From Wurfbainia villosa (lineage: Eukaryota > Streptophyta > Magnoliopsida > Zingiberales > Zingiberaceae), in the NCBI GenBank assembly GCA_025175895.1, contig CM046004.1:12511011-12575010 (forward strand): a stretch of 64,000 bases of DNA. The letters are read 5' to 3'. A program made the position numbers and the translations under genes. Shown here piece after piece: positions 1 to 12,800 of the stretch (its first letter is position 1; the number at the start of each line of letters is the position of its first letter). Under the pieces are notes generated by a model. It searched no databases, was not told the DNA's origin, and saw nothing but the letters and a program-made list of their open reading frames with translations.

Positions 1-225
1 TATCATGAACTTGAACTAAGTACTTATGAAATGATTATGCATGCTCCATGTTTTATGCTTTATGTTTCAAAAAGAAAAATAAAAAGAAGTTTAAAGTCTT
101 CCGCTGTAAATGCATGTAGTCTTCCGCTGTAGATGTATGTATGTATGATCGTGTCGCGCCGCCCTTCCAAACCCCAATAGATTACGAGGAAAAAGGGCGG
201 CCGTGACATCCACTGCGTAATATTT

Positions 226-538
226 CTGAACTAGCCCAACAAGGACTACGGTGCAACAGTAGAACATTCAATTTAACTTTTAAATATCCACGATTCAATC
301 TCCAGTCATGGCATATTTGCATAATTTGTTCTCCAAATGGGATGATAAACTAAGGACTTTGTAGCTGTTGACGCTATTCATACGAGCACTTCCTGATTTA
401 TCCTGGTGGTCGGTAGAGAATATCTTGCTTAGGGGTTACTTAGCACTCCGTTAGAGATCTGTGTGGTAGGATTTATCATCCTCAGAATTAATCGGGCCAA
501 AGGCTTAAATACTTGTTGCTAGTAAAAAGAAAAAAAGG
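226..538 (+). repeat. SINE-like repeat, copy A
   Basis: This unit of about 300 bp is followed directly by a second, similar unit. Both share a degenerate B-box-like stretch (here cacgattcaatctcc), then matching blocks such as acttcctgattta / acttcctaattta and cgttagagatctgtg, and both end in gctagtaaaaag. The pattern fits a tRNA-derived SINE. No target-site duplication was resolved, so the boundaries are approximate. Confidence 0.45.
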
Positions 539-540
539 AA

Positions 541-834
541 GTGCGTCTTGCCCCAGAGTTATAGTGTAGCGATAGAGCGTCCAGCTCGCCTCCCAGATAC
601 CCACGGTTTAATCTTTAGTCATGTTGTATTTGTAAGATTTTCTTCTAATGGAATGACAAACTGAAGGAACTGTAACTGTCAACACGAGTACTTCCTAATT
701 TACTCTGGTGACTAGTGAGACATATTTTTACTTAAAAATTACTTAGTATCTCGTTAGAGATATGTGAAGTAGGATCGACCATTCTCAAAATTAATCGGTT
801 GAAGATCTAAATATGATGCTAGTAAAAAAAATAT
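541..834 (+). repeat. SINE-like repeat, copy B
   Basis: Second copy of the repeat at 226-538, arranged head to tail with it. It has a tRNA-like head and a B-box-like cacggtttaatct, and ends in an A-rich tail (agtaaaaaaaat). A matching 3-prime tail fragment lies at about 49494-49562, so this is a dispersed family and not a local duplication. Confidence 0.45.
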
Positions 835-1429
835 TCAATACAACTAAACATGAGTACTCTTAGCAAGATATCAGTACCGGGCATAGTCATAGTTTAAAGT
901 AGTCACCGGCAAAGTAAGATGATAAGAAAAATAAAATACCAAAAAAAGAATATTATTTAATTATCATAAAACATTCTAATTATTTCATTATTTAAAATTT
1001 TCTTTCTTAATTCGTTTAAATTGGACCGAAGTGATATAGAAAGATAGAGAATTGTTCTCTTAGTCTTTTTAATCGGGTTCTTTGATCAGGTTAATAGGTT
1101 AATAGAGTTTTTAAAAAGGAGGATTTTATTTCATCCTTAGAAGTTTAAAATGTTTTTAAATATTTTAATTATCAAAATTCTCTGTATTTTTAAACAAATA
1201 ATATTTCATTATGATTTTTTTTTTATTATTTTATTCAATGAAATAACAGGTTAATGCCTTCGTAAGTAAAACGGTAATATTTGGTTGGAAATGTGAACGA
1301 AAAAAAAGGTAGATGAAGGATATTTTATTATGTATAGGATTTTAATTTTATATTAAAAAATTCAAAGTTTAATGGTTGATTTATATTTGTTTCATAGACA
1401 TGTATTTTTTTTTTTTTATTTATAAGTGG

Positions 1430-2235
1430 TATTCAAGCTTCGTCCGATTAATCCACTTGGTGAACCAGCTCTGCCCCACGGCCTCCGAGAGTCTCCACCG
1501 GCTCACAAGGGTAAATCAGGGTGACGCACCCGCCAAGTCGTCATGAAGGGTATGTACATCAATTAAGGTCCGCATATCACACCAACTCAGCTGGAAAACA
1601 GGAACTCGCCTCCACAACCCGCAAGTAAGTGGAAAACGATAAAATTTCTTCCGCAAAGGTAGAGATCAAACTATGGCTTGCCGCAGGAACCGCCCAAGCT
1701 ATTACCGATGTGTCGTTGCCCTGGGGAAATAGACATGTATATTATGAATATACACATGGGGAGATATTCTCTCGCGTGCACGGTGACTTATGTGCGAGTA
1801 CGATATGCGTGGCGTTGAATGTTAGATCGGTCATGTCTAATTTGCCCAAACAAATAAATCAATATTTTATCATCCAAATTATTTTCGATCCCATTTTAAT
1901 CGTCCAAAATAGCTGGCATTTCTCTACTAGTGAATATAAATAATTAAGGACTTTTATTCAATCGAAGAGAACTCCTATAAAAGGAGTGTTTAACTGGAGC
2001 AAAAAGTGTGACTGATAATCCATTCGCCATCATTCCTCTCTCTCTCTCTTTCTTTTCTCTTTCTTTTCGTCGAAATTTTTTTTCACTCGGTGGAACTCTG
2101 ATGATAACATTCAAGTGCATTTTAGTTTACCGCAACCATTAGTACTTGGTGGCGGTTTCATTGTTGTATCTTAGAAAAATAAACTATCCACTACAACCTT
2201 GAAGTACTTTGAAGGTGGAACAAATCTATATTAAA
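1430..2235 (+). other. Unassigned LTR-like block
   Basis: No gene is recognisable. The block starts with a GC-rich stretch (1440-1640). It then has a TATA-like ctataaaagg at about 1975, followed about 60 bases later by a CT-rich tract (2035-2075). A TATA box and a pyrimidine-rich leader are typical of an LTR promoter. No terminal repeats or target duplication were found, so the call is tentative. A 104-codon open frame at 1629-1943 has no recognisable motif. Confidence 0.25.
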
Positions 2236-2239
2236 CATA

Positions 2240-2545
2240 TATCTCGACTTCTTAATACTATTCAAATAACTCGACAATCGATCACTCGACCTCAGGTGAC
2301 TTGACAATTAGTCACTCGCCCTCGAACGACTCGACACTCAACCATTCGACACTCTGATTTGTTGACTCGACCACTCATTACTCGGACTCGAACACTCAGC
2401 GACTCGACACTCAGTGACTCGTTCATTCGACATTCATACTCATCGACTTGACAATTAATGACTCAATCACTCATCGACTCGATACTCAATGACAATCATT
2501 CAACACTCAATCTTAATAGCTCATCCCTTTAAGATAATCAACTCA
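2240..2545. repeat. CTCGA-rich low-complexity tract
   Basis: Imperfect short repeats of the type actcgacact / gactcgaccact recur at irregular 10-20 base spacing. They are probably part of the adjoining LTR-like block. No coding potential was seen. Confidence 0.5.
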
Positions 2546-3649
2546 GGTCACTCAGCAAAATAAATTTAAATTGAGTTTAAATTAAGATGTCTTTGTCTAT
2601 TGTTCCGACATATTTATATATACATGTATGTAACAAATCAATCATCATCGGAGTGGATACTAAAATAAATTTATTAATTGTCAAAATGGAAATTTAGATA
2701 AATGTCAAGGTGAATGCTACATATTAAGAGCTAACTTGCAAAGGTAGGTCTGTAGCAGATGGTACACACAGATACTTAAAAGAGAGGGTTAGAGTTGTTT
2801 CAGTGAGACGTTTTAATACATAAGCCATAAAAAAAAAACAGAAAGGAAAATCAAAAGCAAAAGTAAAAAAGTAACAAATTTGAGAAAAAGGGATTCTAAA
2901 TTTGTAAATAATATTTATATTTGAGTATTCACAGGGGAAAAAAGAGAGAAAAATTTATAAAGATCGGGACCCTTAGAGGATAAAAATATTCTAATAGAAT
3001 TGTTTGTTATTTTTTTTTTTTTGATAACCTAGATATTCATAATGATTTCTCAATCGGAGGATGAACATCGATTTCAACAACTCCGACTATTTTGAAAATA
3101 AGCGTCTAATCCTATAAATACACACTAAACAAATTTAGAAAGTGTATATGATTCTATTAAAATTGTTCGACATTTAAAATCTCCTTTTATAATAGTTGAA
3201 AAGTAATTTAGAATTCTTTGAAAAAAAATCATTATTGATTTTACTATTGCAATATGCTTGAAAGGCTTTTGTTCCTACCATATTAATTTTAGATTGAATA
3301 ATATGATTTTTATGATCTATTTCATTTGCATTAGCTATGAGGCCGACTAACGGGACGTTGAGAATGAATAAATTACTTTTGCATTAATTGAAAAGCTCCT
3401 GTTGGTCTACTTTCTGAGATTGATCATCTTCTCGAGGATATCCTTCGAGTATGCCCTGCAGACCTGCCTATAAGATTTTTTTTTGTTTTTGACAATTTTA
3501 GAGGCATTTAAAATAAATAATTTTTTAGGCGAATAAAAAATATCTTTAAAATATTTGGAGGGGAATTCGGTAAAAAAACTGAAGTGGCCATTTCTTAAAT
3601 GTGTAAAGTCCGGGGTGTGTCTTGAAATTTCCCAATGAAATCGCTGCAA

Positions 3650-3837
3650 TGTCTCGACTTATTTGGTGTTCAATGAAAAGTAAAAAAAAAAACCCACTGC
3701 GATCCTGACGCGGAACGATCGAAAGCGACGCCCAAATTAACGATCTCGCCGGAGTCCCCTTTCCTCCGCCCCCTCCTTGGCTGGGCGTCAGCACCGCCTC
3801 CGTTCACCCTTCTCCACGTCCGCCTTCAACGCCGGAG
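3650..3837 (+). promoter_or_regulatory. 5-prime leader / proximal promoter of the FURRY-like gene
   Basis: This is the sequence immediately upstream of the start codon at 3838. It changes from AT-rich to GC- and pyrimidine-rich (about 3700-3837, e.g. cctttcctccgccccctcc), as is common for plant 5-prime untranslated leaders. No clear TATA box is seen within 150 bases and the transcription start cannot be placed. Confidence 0.35.
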
Positions 3838-6800
3838 ATGAACGCCGGCAGCGCCGCGAAACTCATCGTCGAGGCGCTCCTCCAACGTTTCCTCCCGCTC
3901 GCACGCCGTCGCATCGAGACCGCTCAGGCCCAGGTCAGATCCCGTTGTACCTTCTCCACCTTTTCTTCTCTTTCCTTTTGACTGTTCTAGTCCTTGAGAT
4001 CCCATCACTACCAGGTTTCCTGTTGATTTCCCATAAAGCATACTTCCCTAGGGCAATTATTGCTCTCGGTGTCGGGAGGCGTCTCTTGATTTGTATTCCT
4101 ATGGGATGGTCTTTATGAAGTTCTTGTTTCACCTTAGTCCCCTTTTATCGGATTCCCACATAGGTTGAAGGCCTCCACTGATCTCATAGTGTGGAAAATT
4201 TCCTTCGCGTGTCTTTAGCACAGAATGCTTCACCATTTTATTTTCTGTTTCCAATTTGCCTCAGATCACAAGGAAAGATACTAATCATTAAATTGTTCTA
4301 ATTTGAGCGCTTGTTATCGAATTCATGTATTGTGATTATTCCAAAACAACACTGCGCCCACTTAAATTTTAATTTATTATATCGAAGATATACCTTTAAC
4401 CATGTATCTGTATGCTACAAGGTTGTTTCAGTTTCCATTTGATTCGTTGCATATGTTAAGCAGGATGGGCAATATCTTCGTCCATCTGATCCAGCGTATG
4501 AGCAAGTACTGGACTCGTTAGCTATGGTTGCGCGTCACACACCTGTTCCTCTTTTGGAAGCTCTTCTTCGTTGGAGAGAAAGGTACATAAAATAATTGAT
4601 ATTTAGTTCATCACACCTTGATTAGATTTGCTATATTTCTTTTGTCCTATTAAACCCTGATGGTTTATGAGTCTGCCATTTTCAACCATACTAATCATGG
4701 AAACAAATATCCAGTTGCAGGTCAATATAGGCTCGTATAGAGAACTTTTGGCTAGCATAACATGATCATTATTTGATGTTTTGAACGATATGCGATGTCC
4801 CCGCAATGGGAAAAGACAATGCTTGATTATTTTGCCAAAATAGGAAGAAGACTTCATTTGTTTGCTACTTTAATTGGCAAGATTGATGCATAGGTTGCAT
4901 AAAATAGCCACAGTTGACAATTAGCTACTTCTTACCAACATCTCATCCACCATTCTCTGCTTGTCAAAAGTGAATGACTGCCATCCAAGATAATTATGTT
5001 AAATGTGGGTTCAATCAAAGGGTTTAGTTAGGAAGAATCTATTCCTATTTCAATATTCAATTCTTCATTTACAATGCCAAGAATATAGTTTGTGAAATAT
5101 TTCACAATTACAAGAACTACGTGGGAGAAAAAAACATCATGAAAGGTGTTACTATTGGAGAAGGGATGAGAAAAATAATTAGGGTTTTATTGGATGTGGT
5201 TCAACCTAAACTAGTTTAATGAACCACAATTTTTGCATTGGGGGTCTGCATATGCAGATGTAAATAGTTCATGTGCAGTCATAGACTACCTGGTTTTGAA
5301 TACTGAAACCCACTGTTATACAGGGGACTCGATATATGCTGTCTGCCAATGCAGGTCCCAAGCAGGCTTTGGTTGCTCTACTACCTTAGCTAATATTTAC
5401 AATGCCAAAAAAATTGTACCTTCTAAATCGCATTGCAATACAAACAGTTGGGAGTTATGGGTTGTACTTGTAATTTAACTCATCCTTTTGTGTTCTATAT
5501 CTTCCTCAGATATTTCAAACTTTGATGGTTTAGTAAGTTGCCATTATTGAGCCATACCAAAGGTGGGAAGAAATGATTAATTCCAGTTTACCATAATGGT
5601 GATGCTGGGATGCATGCTCCACTAAGGAAAAAGTTGTACTTTGTTATTCTACTAAGAGAGGATGAAAACACTAGAGAGGAGGGGTGAATAGGTGGTGACC
5701 TAAAAAAATTAAATTTTCTTGCAAAACGGAAATGACCAAACTTTGTAAATCATACTGATCGCGTGAAATAAATGGAGAGTGTCTTATTAAATAAGCTGGT
5801 GGTTTTGTAATGAAGATGAAGAACCAAATATGAGCTATGCCCTTCCATTAGAATGACTGTTGCAAAATGGAGCTTATACTACAGTGTTGCATGCACTAGA
5901 TTATATATCTAGATGACTTGCTTGTATAGTTGTATCTGCATACAAAGCTGTTTCCAGGAAGAAGGGCAAGATTTTCATTTAAAACATAATTCCTATTATG
6001 ACTCCTACCCAGTTCTTCTGTCCCCCTTCAGTTTCATGGTTTATTGTTAAACCACAGTTGTAGTTCTCACATATAATGTATCTCTCTGATGACTATTTGT
6101 TTTTATGCCTCGGGATCCTTTATCTTTTCAAAGTAGGTTTTTAACCTAGAATGAGTATCACAGACAAGGACATATTCTTGGTTGGTGTTTTACATAAATC
6201 GGCAGAAGTTTCTACTTGTTCTTTTACTTTTTATTTCTTAATCTTATTTCAGTGAGTCTCCTAAGGGTGCAAATGATGCTTCTACTTACCAGAAAAAGGT
6301 TTATCTCTTTTCTTTGCTTCATACAGTATACTTGGAATTCTCTACATAATTTATCAACACTGCTTTTTTTTTCTATGTACATCAAATTCTTGATTCCATC
6401 CTTATTTTTCTTTTGTTTTGGATTGGCAGTTTGTTCATTGTTTGAACAAAGTATGGAGTTTAGTTTTAATGAAATATAAAAAGCTTGGGTATTATAATTC
6501 TAATTTCTAATCCTCCATACGTTTTAGTATATTTTTAAAATATGATGCTTAAACAATATATTGTTAGCAATGAAGTATAAATGGTACTTGGTGAAGCAAA
6601 TCCCGAAAATGGAGTCAGTTACATGAATATCATGGATATGCTGCATGAATTATTAGTCTAGGAGTTGTTTGAATGTTCAGTTATTAAAGATTGTAGTTTG
6701 CGTGTATAGGGTGTTGTAGCCATTACGACTCAGTCTTGCGATTCTCTCTTTAGGTTAATTGTGGATGATGTATAGTTAATTTCCTTCATGAAGTGGGTCA

Positions 6801-9800
6801 TGTGTAATGCTAAATGAATAGTGTAAAAGCTAGAAGTAACTTATGTAAGTTTTGTCTCAATAGTTGTGCAAAACTCTAGGTTTGAAGTTCTCTCATCCTG
6901 ACATGGTCTATATGTTTGTCACCCATGGATCGATTCCTTGATCCATAACAAAATGTTTCTTCATTCATGCATAGTTCCATCCAAGTCATACCATAGTTTA
7001 GCATATTCAAATTTAGCGGCATTTAAGCAGGATAATGATAACAATCTTCATTGTGTGGATGAAATTGGCTGTGTTCTCAAACTTATGATGACCTTTTTTA
7101 CTTAGCTTGGAGTGGAGTGCATATTCTGCTCTGCTTGCATTCGCTTTGTGGAATGTTGTCCTCAGGAAGGGATCACAGGTAAATGCTCGTGTGCATGGAT
7201 CTCTCCATGGTCATCAAGACATTAAAATTTTAGAATTGAAGCATGCATTCTTGTTTCATTTCAGAAAAACTGTGGTCTGGTCTAGAAAATTTTGTGTTTG
7301 ACTGGCTAATTAATGCAGACAGGTGAGTCTTCTATCTCTGACCTGTTTTCGCTTTACTTCTGTCGACGCTAAATCTTATTCATTGTACTTGCATACAAAA
7401 TTATGGTTATGACCACAACTTTTTTGTGATCTCTCATTTGTTATCGTGCTCAAACTGAAGCATACATATCCAGATCACTTTTAATACCGAAAGTAGCTTG
7501 AAGTTATCCTGACAAAATATTTGATTCACTTGTCTATTTCTTGTGAGTGTGTTCTTTTATAACCTTTTATGTTTATGAGAGCTTCTGCATACAGTTTGCT
7601 GAGATCAAATGGTAGGTGAGTGGCAAATGGAATTTAACAGATGTTTTTTCTCATTCTAATATTACTATCATGCATTATCTCTGTAATTTAAAAGGAGTTA
7701 AAAATGTGCCTTTCCCTATTGTTTATTATCCCTCATATATCATTCTTCTATTTATATCCGATGTTGGTAGTTCAAATATGATAGAACTTGGTAATATCTG
7801 GAGTCTTTCACTGAAAATATTGACCTACCAGTCTTTCAATCTCCATTGTTTAGGTTTCTTGGAGAAATGAGTTTGGTCATTTTTTACATTCATGAAATAC
7901 AGTTAGTTAATACAACAGACAAGTTCTTAGTGGCGTCATGCTCCATGCCAGGTTTGTCTCATGATAGGAGCCTTCTCATTCACATGAAAGTGCACAAGGA
8001 TTGTGGCATGAAGTGGATAACATATAGTGAAGCGTCTGATGTAGTAATTAGAATAACAGTCTTTATACTGATGGTCTCAAAGTTAAAGATGAGGCCAGAT
8101 CATTTTCGTTAAACAGTCAGTTACCTTATTACCTAATTTGACCAATAGATGGCATTAAACTTTCTACACCATTCTTTAAGTTTGAAAAAATGACACCGAC
8201 AACTAGAACATCTTACTTGCTATTGATTTGTTTCTTATTAGGTAGATTGCTTTATCAGACATGACAATGATTTTTTTTTCTCATACATAGTCAAGTCTCT
8301 TGGACCTCATGGTGAGATTTAAATTGCATGGGTAGACAAATCCTATTTTGACCATTGCTGTTTTGAAATTCCTTCAACTTTGGAGTTCTAAAGGTAGTTG
8401 TAATCAACTATCACATTTATGATATGCTGACATCATGTCGACTATTCATGTTCTTCCTTTACCCTGTTATCACATTTATGGTTTACTTGGAAGGATGGAA
8501 ATAAAAATTATGGAAAGATTGTCACGATGAAAAACTTTCCCCTGTTTATTTCGTAAAAAAGGATGAATTATTTTTTTTCTTCTGTTACCTAATTGGTAGA
8601 CGAATTTAAGAATCCATCCATGGATCTTTTTTTAATCATTTTGTTGTTCGTCCAAATCGGATGGAAAGTAATTTCCTCTTTCCCAGCCAGATTTCTTCCA
8701 ACTCCGACCATGCCGCGCATGGTCGCGATTGACGGTCTCACTTAAGGCGCCACATCTAGTGGCCTTGTAGGAGGTTGCCTCACGTGGCCGCATCCGGCAG
8801 CCTCGCGCGAGGCACCACATCTAGTGGCTCTGCGGGAGGTTGCCTTGCGTGGCCGCATCCAGCAACCCCGCGCAAGGTAGCCTCGCATGCCTGTATCCGA
8901 CGACCCCGTGCGAAGTCATCTCACATTCTTTTCCTTGTTTTTTTGACTTCTCTTTCCTTTTTGTTTTCCCTAGAGATTTTTTTTCTCTTTCCTTTTTTTT
9001 ATTTTTGAAGGGGAGTCTTGGCGCAATGGTACTTTATTGCCTTGTGACCTAGAGGTTACGGATTTGAATCCTGAAAACAACCTCTTGCAAAGTAAAGTAG
9101 GGTTGCGCATAATGGATCCTTCTCCGGGACCCCGTATAGCGGAGCTTCGTGTATCAGACTGTCCTTTTTACTTTTCTTTACTTTTCCCTAGGAATTTTTT
9201 TCCACTTTGAATTCTTTTCCTTCCCCATTCCATCTTTTGGAGTAAACGGTTAGAGTTTATCAAGTTTCAGAATTTTAGGTTTTTGGTGGAAGAGATATAT
9301 ATATGCTTCTTATGATAAGCTGTCATTTTTTTAATTATTAGTTATACTTGTTTGCTTCTTGTACTTCCCTCTGATAAATTTGTAAGGATTGGTAATTTTG
9401 CGAGTTGTGCTAGAAAACTGACTCAATTTAAATCTATTATTTAAATTGACTTTTGTTGTCTTTTTCACTAACAGCTATTTGTTGGGCTTGTAGGGTTGTC
9501 AGCCAGGTTGATTATCCTTCCTTGGTAGATTTGCGTGGGCTTCTTTTGGACCTTGTTGCACAACTTCTAGGCGCTTTATCACGGATCAGGCATGTTATCA
9601 CTTCTATTGAGGTGTATGATATTGGAACTTGAATGCCTTAGAACTACATATTTATTTGCATTCCACCTGATAGTTTGCATCTTGGCATAATATTGGCCTG
9701 ATAAGAAAGATTCATATTCTCAACATAGAATATTCTCTTGTGCGATTGACATTTCATGTTTTTGCAGATTGCATAAGTATAGTGCAAAATATATACTTGC

Positions 9801-12800
9801 ATTTTCAAACAAGATACCATTACATTTGAAGGGGATACATAATGCAAGACATGAAATTATCTAATGCTGTTTATACAAAGCACAAAGGTGGATTTTTAAA
9901 TATGGTACTTGATGCGGTAGGAATCTACCGCATCATCTAAGATTATTGATGAAGTTTTCTATCGTGATATGATTGGATCTGTATAGATGAACACACATCA
10001 AAAGGTCTCGTCGGGAGTTGTTCGACGAGATCCCCTTGGTGCCTAAGTTAGGTGTCTTCTCTAAAGAGGAGAAAATAAAATGAAATGATGAAGGAGGATC
10101 TTAGTTTGCATCCTTACTTGTGATATTTATAGAAGCATACTCTAACGGGCTATAAGGTTTCGGATGTACAGGTTGTTGGCGGTATGTGAACGTTGTTCTA
10201 ATATACCTCTTTAGTAACTGGGTTGAATTGGACTTGTGTCATATGTGTTGGATTTGATGGGCTAGATACCTACAGTGTCATGAGTCCCTCCTTTGATTAA
10301 GCTGAGGAGCTATTGCGTACGAGACTCGATTAAAATGCTAATAGGATACTAAAATGGTTTTGCCTTTTTGATGCAGGCGGGGTAGCGGGATGATGCTAAA
10401 AATCTTCCATGTGTGAGGTTAAAATAGAGGGGCTAGAGATAATTGAAGGAGAGGAGGAATTCACCAACAAAAGAGGATCCACCTCTATGTTTAAACGAAA
10501 CCAAAATAAACTTTATTAATAAAAAACTCATTTATGAATTACAAAAGCCTAAGTCCATCTTTAAATAGGCTAGAGAAAGAGAAAAATTCAAATAAAAGAA
10601 ATAATAAAAATTTCTTAACAAAATAGAAAAAGTAAATATAAAAATTTAAACAGAAAATTCAGACCAAATAAAAATAATAATAAAATATTAGCGAAACCCT
10701 AATTTACGGCGGTGGTGCGTCATGACCGTGGAGGGATCCATGGCCTAGCTGTGGTGGAGACTACGATTGTGGTGGGGACCACGAACATACCATGGTCCCT
10801 GTTGGAAGCCCCATGTCTAGTCACGGAATGATCCACGCTTGTGGTGGTAACTACGGATAGACCGTGGTAGCCTCTGGGAGTTGCATTATGTCCTGTTTTG
10901 GTTCCGAATGATGTACACTCGTGTTAAGGAATACGGATATGCCATGTTGTGATGAATGCATCTGCATCAGACTCCCGGGGTTGAAAAGAACTTGTCCTCG
11001 AGTTTCGATTAGGTAGACTTGATCCTTGATGGAGAAATTTAGGCCTGAGTCGAAGATGCTGCTCGGATGAAGTGTTAGAGCATATGCGACCAAACACTTG
11101 GACATAGAAAGAAGAGGAGAAATAGAATATACCAAAAGAGGAGTGAAATCTTCTTGTCGGGGTGCAAGTACAATATTTGATCCTTTAATATGGGTGCTCG
11201 TCGTCATCAACCATTCATCCCTCGTTTTATCCTTGGACGAGAGATCAAGCAATGTCTCATGGCCATCTTCGCAAAGTTCCTCATCATCGTTGTAGATGGG
11301 GTCGTCTATGACCTCGTCAATATTATTATCATTGTAGACGGGGTCTTTCGTGTCTTCATCATTATCGTAGACATGGTCTTCAATTTCTTCATCGTAGATA
11401 GAATCTTCATCGTCATTGTAGACGAGTTCTCTATACCATTCTTTACGACCATAATATTCTTGATGACTTAGAATTTTAGAGCATCAAAGACTTACTTCAA
11501 GTTCTTGCAATGTTACATGCCGAGTTAATGCTTCGACTTTTCTTCGTAGATTCTTGATGATCTCTTGGAAACTTCGATCCTGGGGTGAGGCTTTCTCGAT
11601 CAGAACCTGCCAATCACGACCATGATGACCATCTATGAATTGCTGATATAACTCCATAATTTGCCCCTTAGATTGATGAGCTCATGGGTAATTTGATCCT
11701 GGGATGCGATTTCCTCAATCGGAACTTGTCGATTATGATCATAACCATGTCCTCGTCGACCTTTCATAGATCTAGGGCTCTGATACCAATTGACATAGGC
11801 GGGGTAGCGGGATGATGCTAAAAATCCTCCATGTGTGAGGTTAGTATAGAGGGGGACAGAGAGAATCGAAGGAGAGGAGGAATTCATCAACAAAAGAGGA
11901 TCCACCTCTATGTTTAAACGAAACCAAAATAAACTTTATTAATAAAAAACTCATCTATGAATTACAAGAGCCTAAACCTATCTTTAAATAAGTTAGAGAA
12001 AGGGAAAAGTTCAAACAAAAGAAATAATAAAAATTTCTTAACGAAGTAGAAAAAATAAATATAAAAATTTAAATAGAAAATTCAGACCAAATAAAAATAA
12101 TAATAAAATATTAATAAAATCCTAATTTACGGCGGCGACGTGCCACGACCGTGGAGGGATCCACGATCTGGTTGTGGTGGGAGACCACGACTGTGATGGA
12201 GACCACGATTGTGGTGGGGACCATGGGTAGACCGTGGTCCCTGTTGGAAGCCTCGTGTCGAGCCACGCTTATGGTGGTGACCATGGATAGATCGTGGTAG
12301 TCTTTGAGAGCTCCATTATTCTTTGTTTTGGTTCTAAATGAGGCACACTTGTGTTAAGGAATAGGAGCATGTTATGTTGTGATGGATGCGATGCACTTGC
12401 ATCACACCTTTTAAGGTCGAGCTGGTGAAATAAGCTGAGTTGGAAAGGTCAGCTGCTAGTAGTAGGACTAGAGAGGGAAAAATAATGATTATGCTCAATA
12501 TTAAATAAATAAGATAAAATTTAACATGTTGATACTGCCTCGTGTTGGGGAATTGACTGTTGCTAGAAGGGGGTGAATAGCGTTTCGTACGTCGATGATG
12601 GATAACGATCGTGTGCTTGCTACAATATCATTAGCGCAGCGGAATATAGAATAATAAAAATAAAACATGACACAAGCATACAATACACAATGATATAACG
12701 TGGTTCGGAACCTCAAGGTTCCCACTCCACAGGGTGAGCTCAACGAGCTCTAGTGATGACAACACCACTAATAAAACTCCTCGACAATAAGTCGGAGGTG

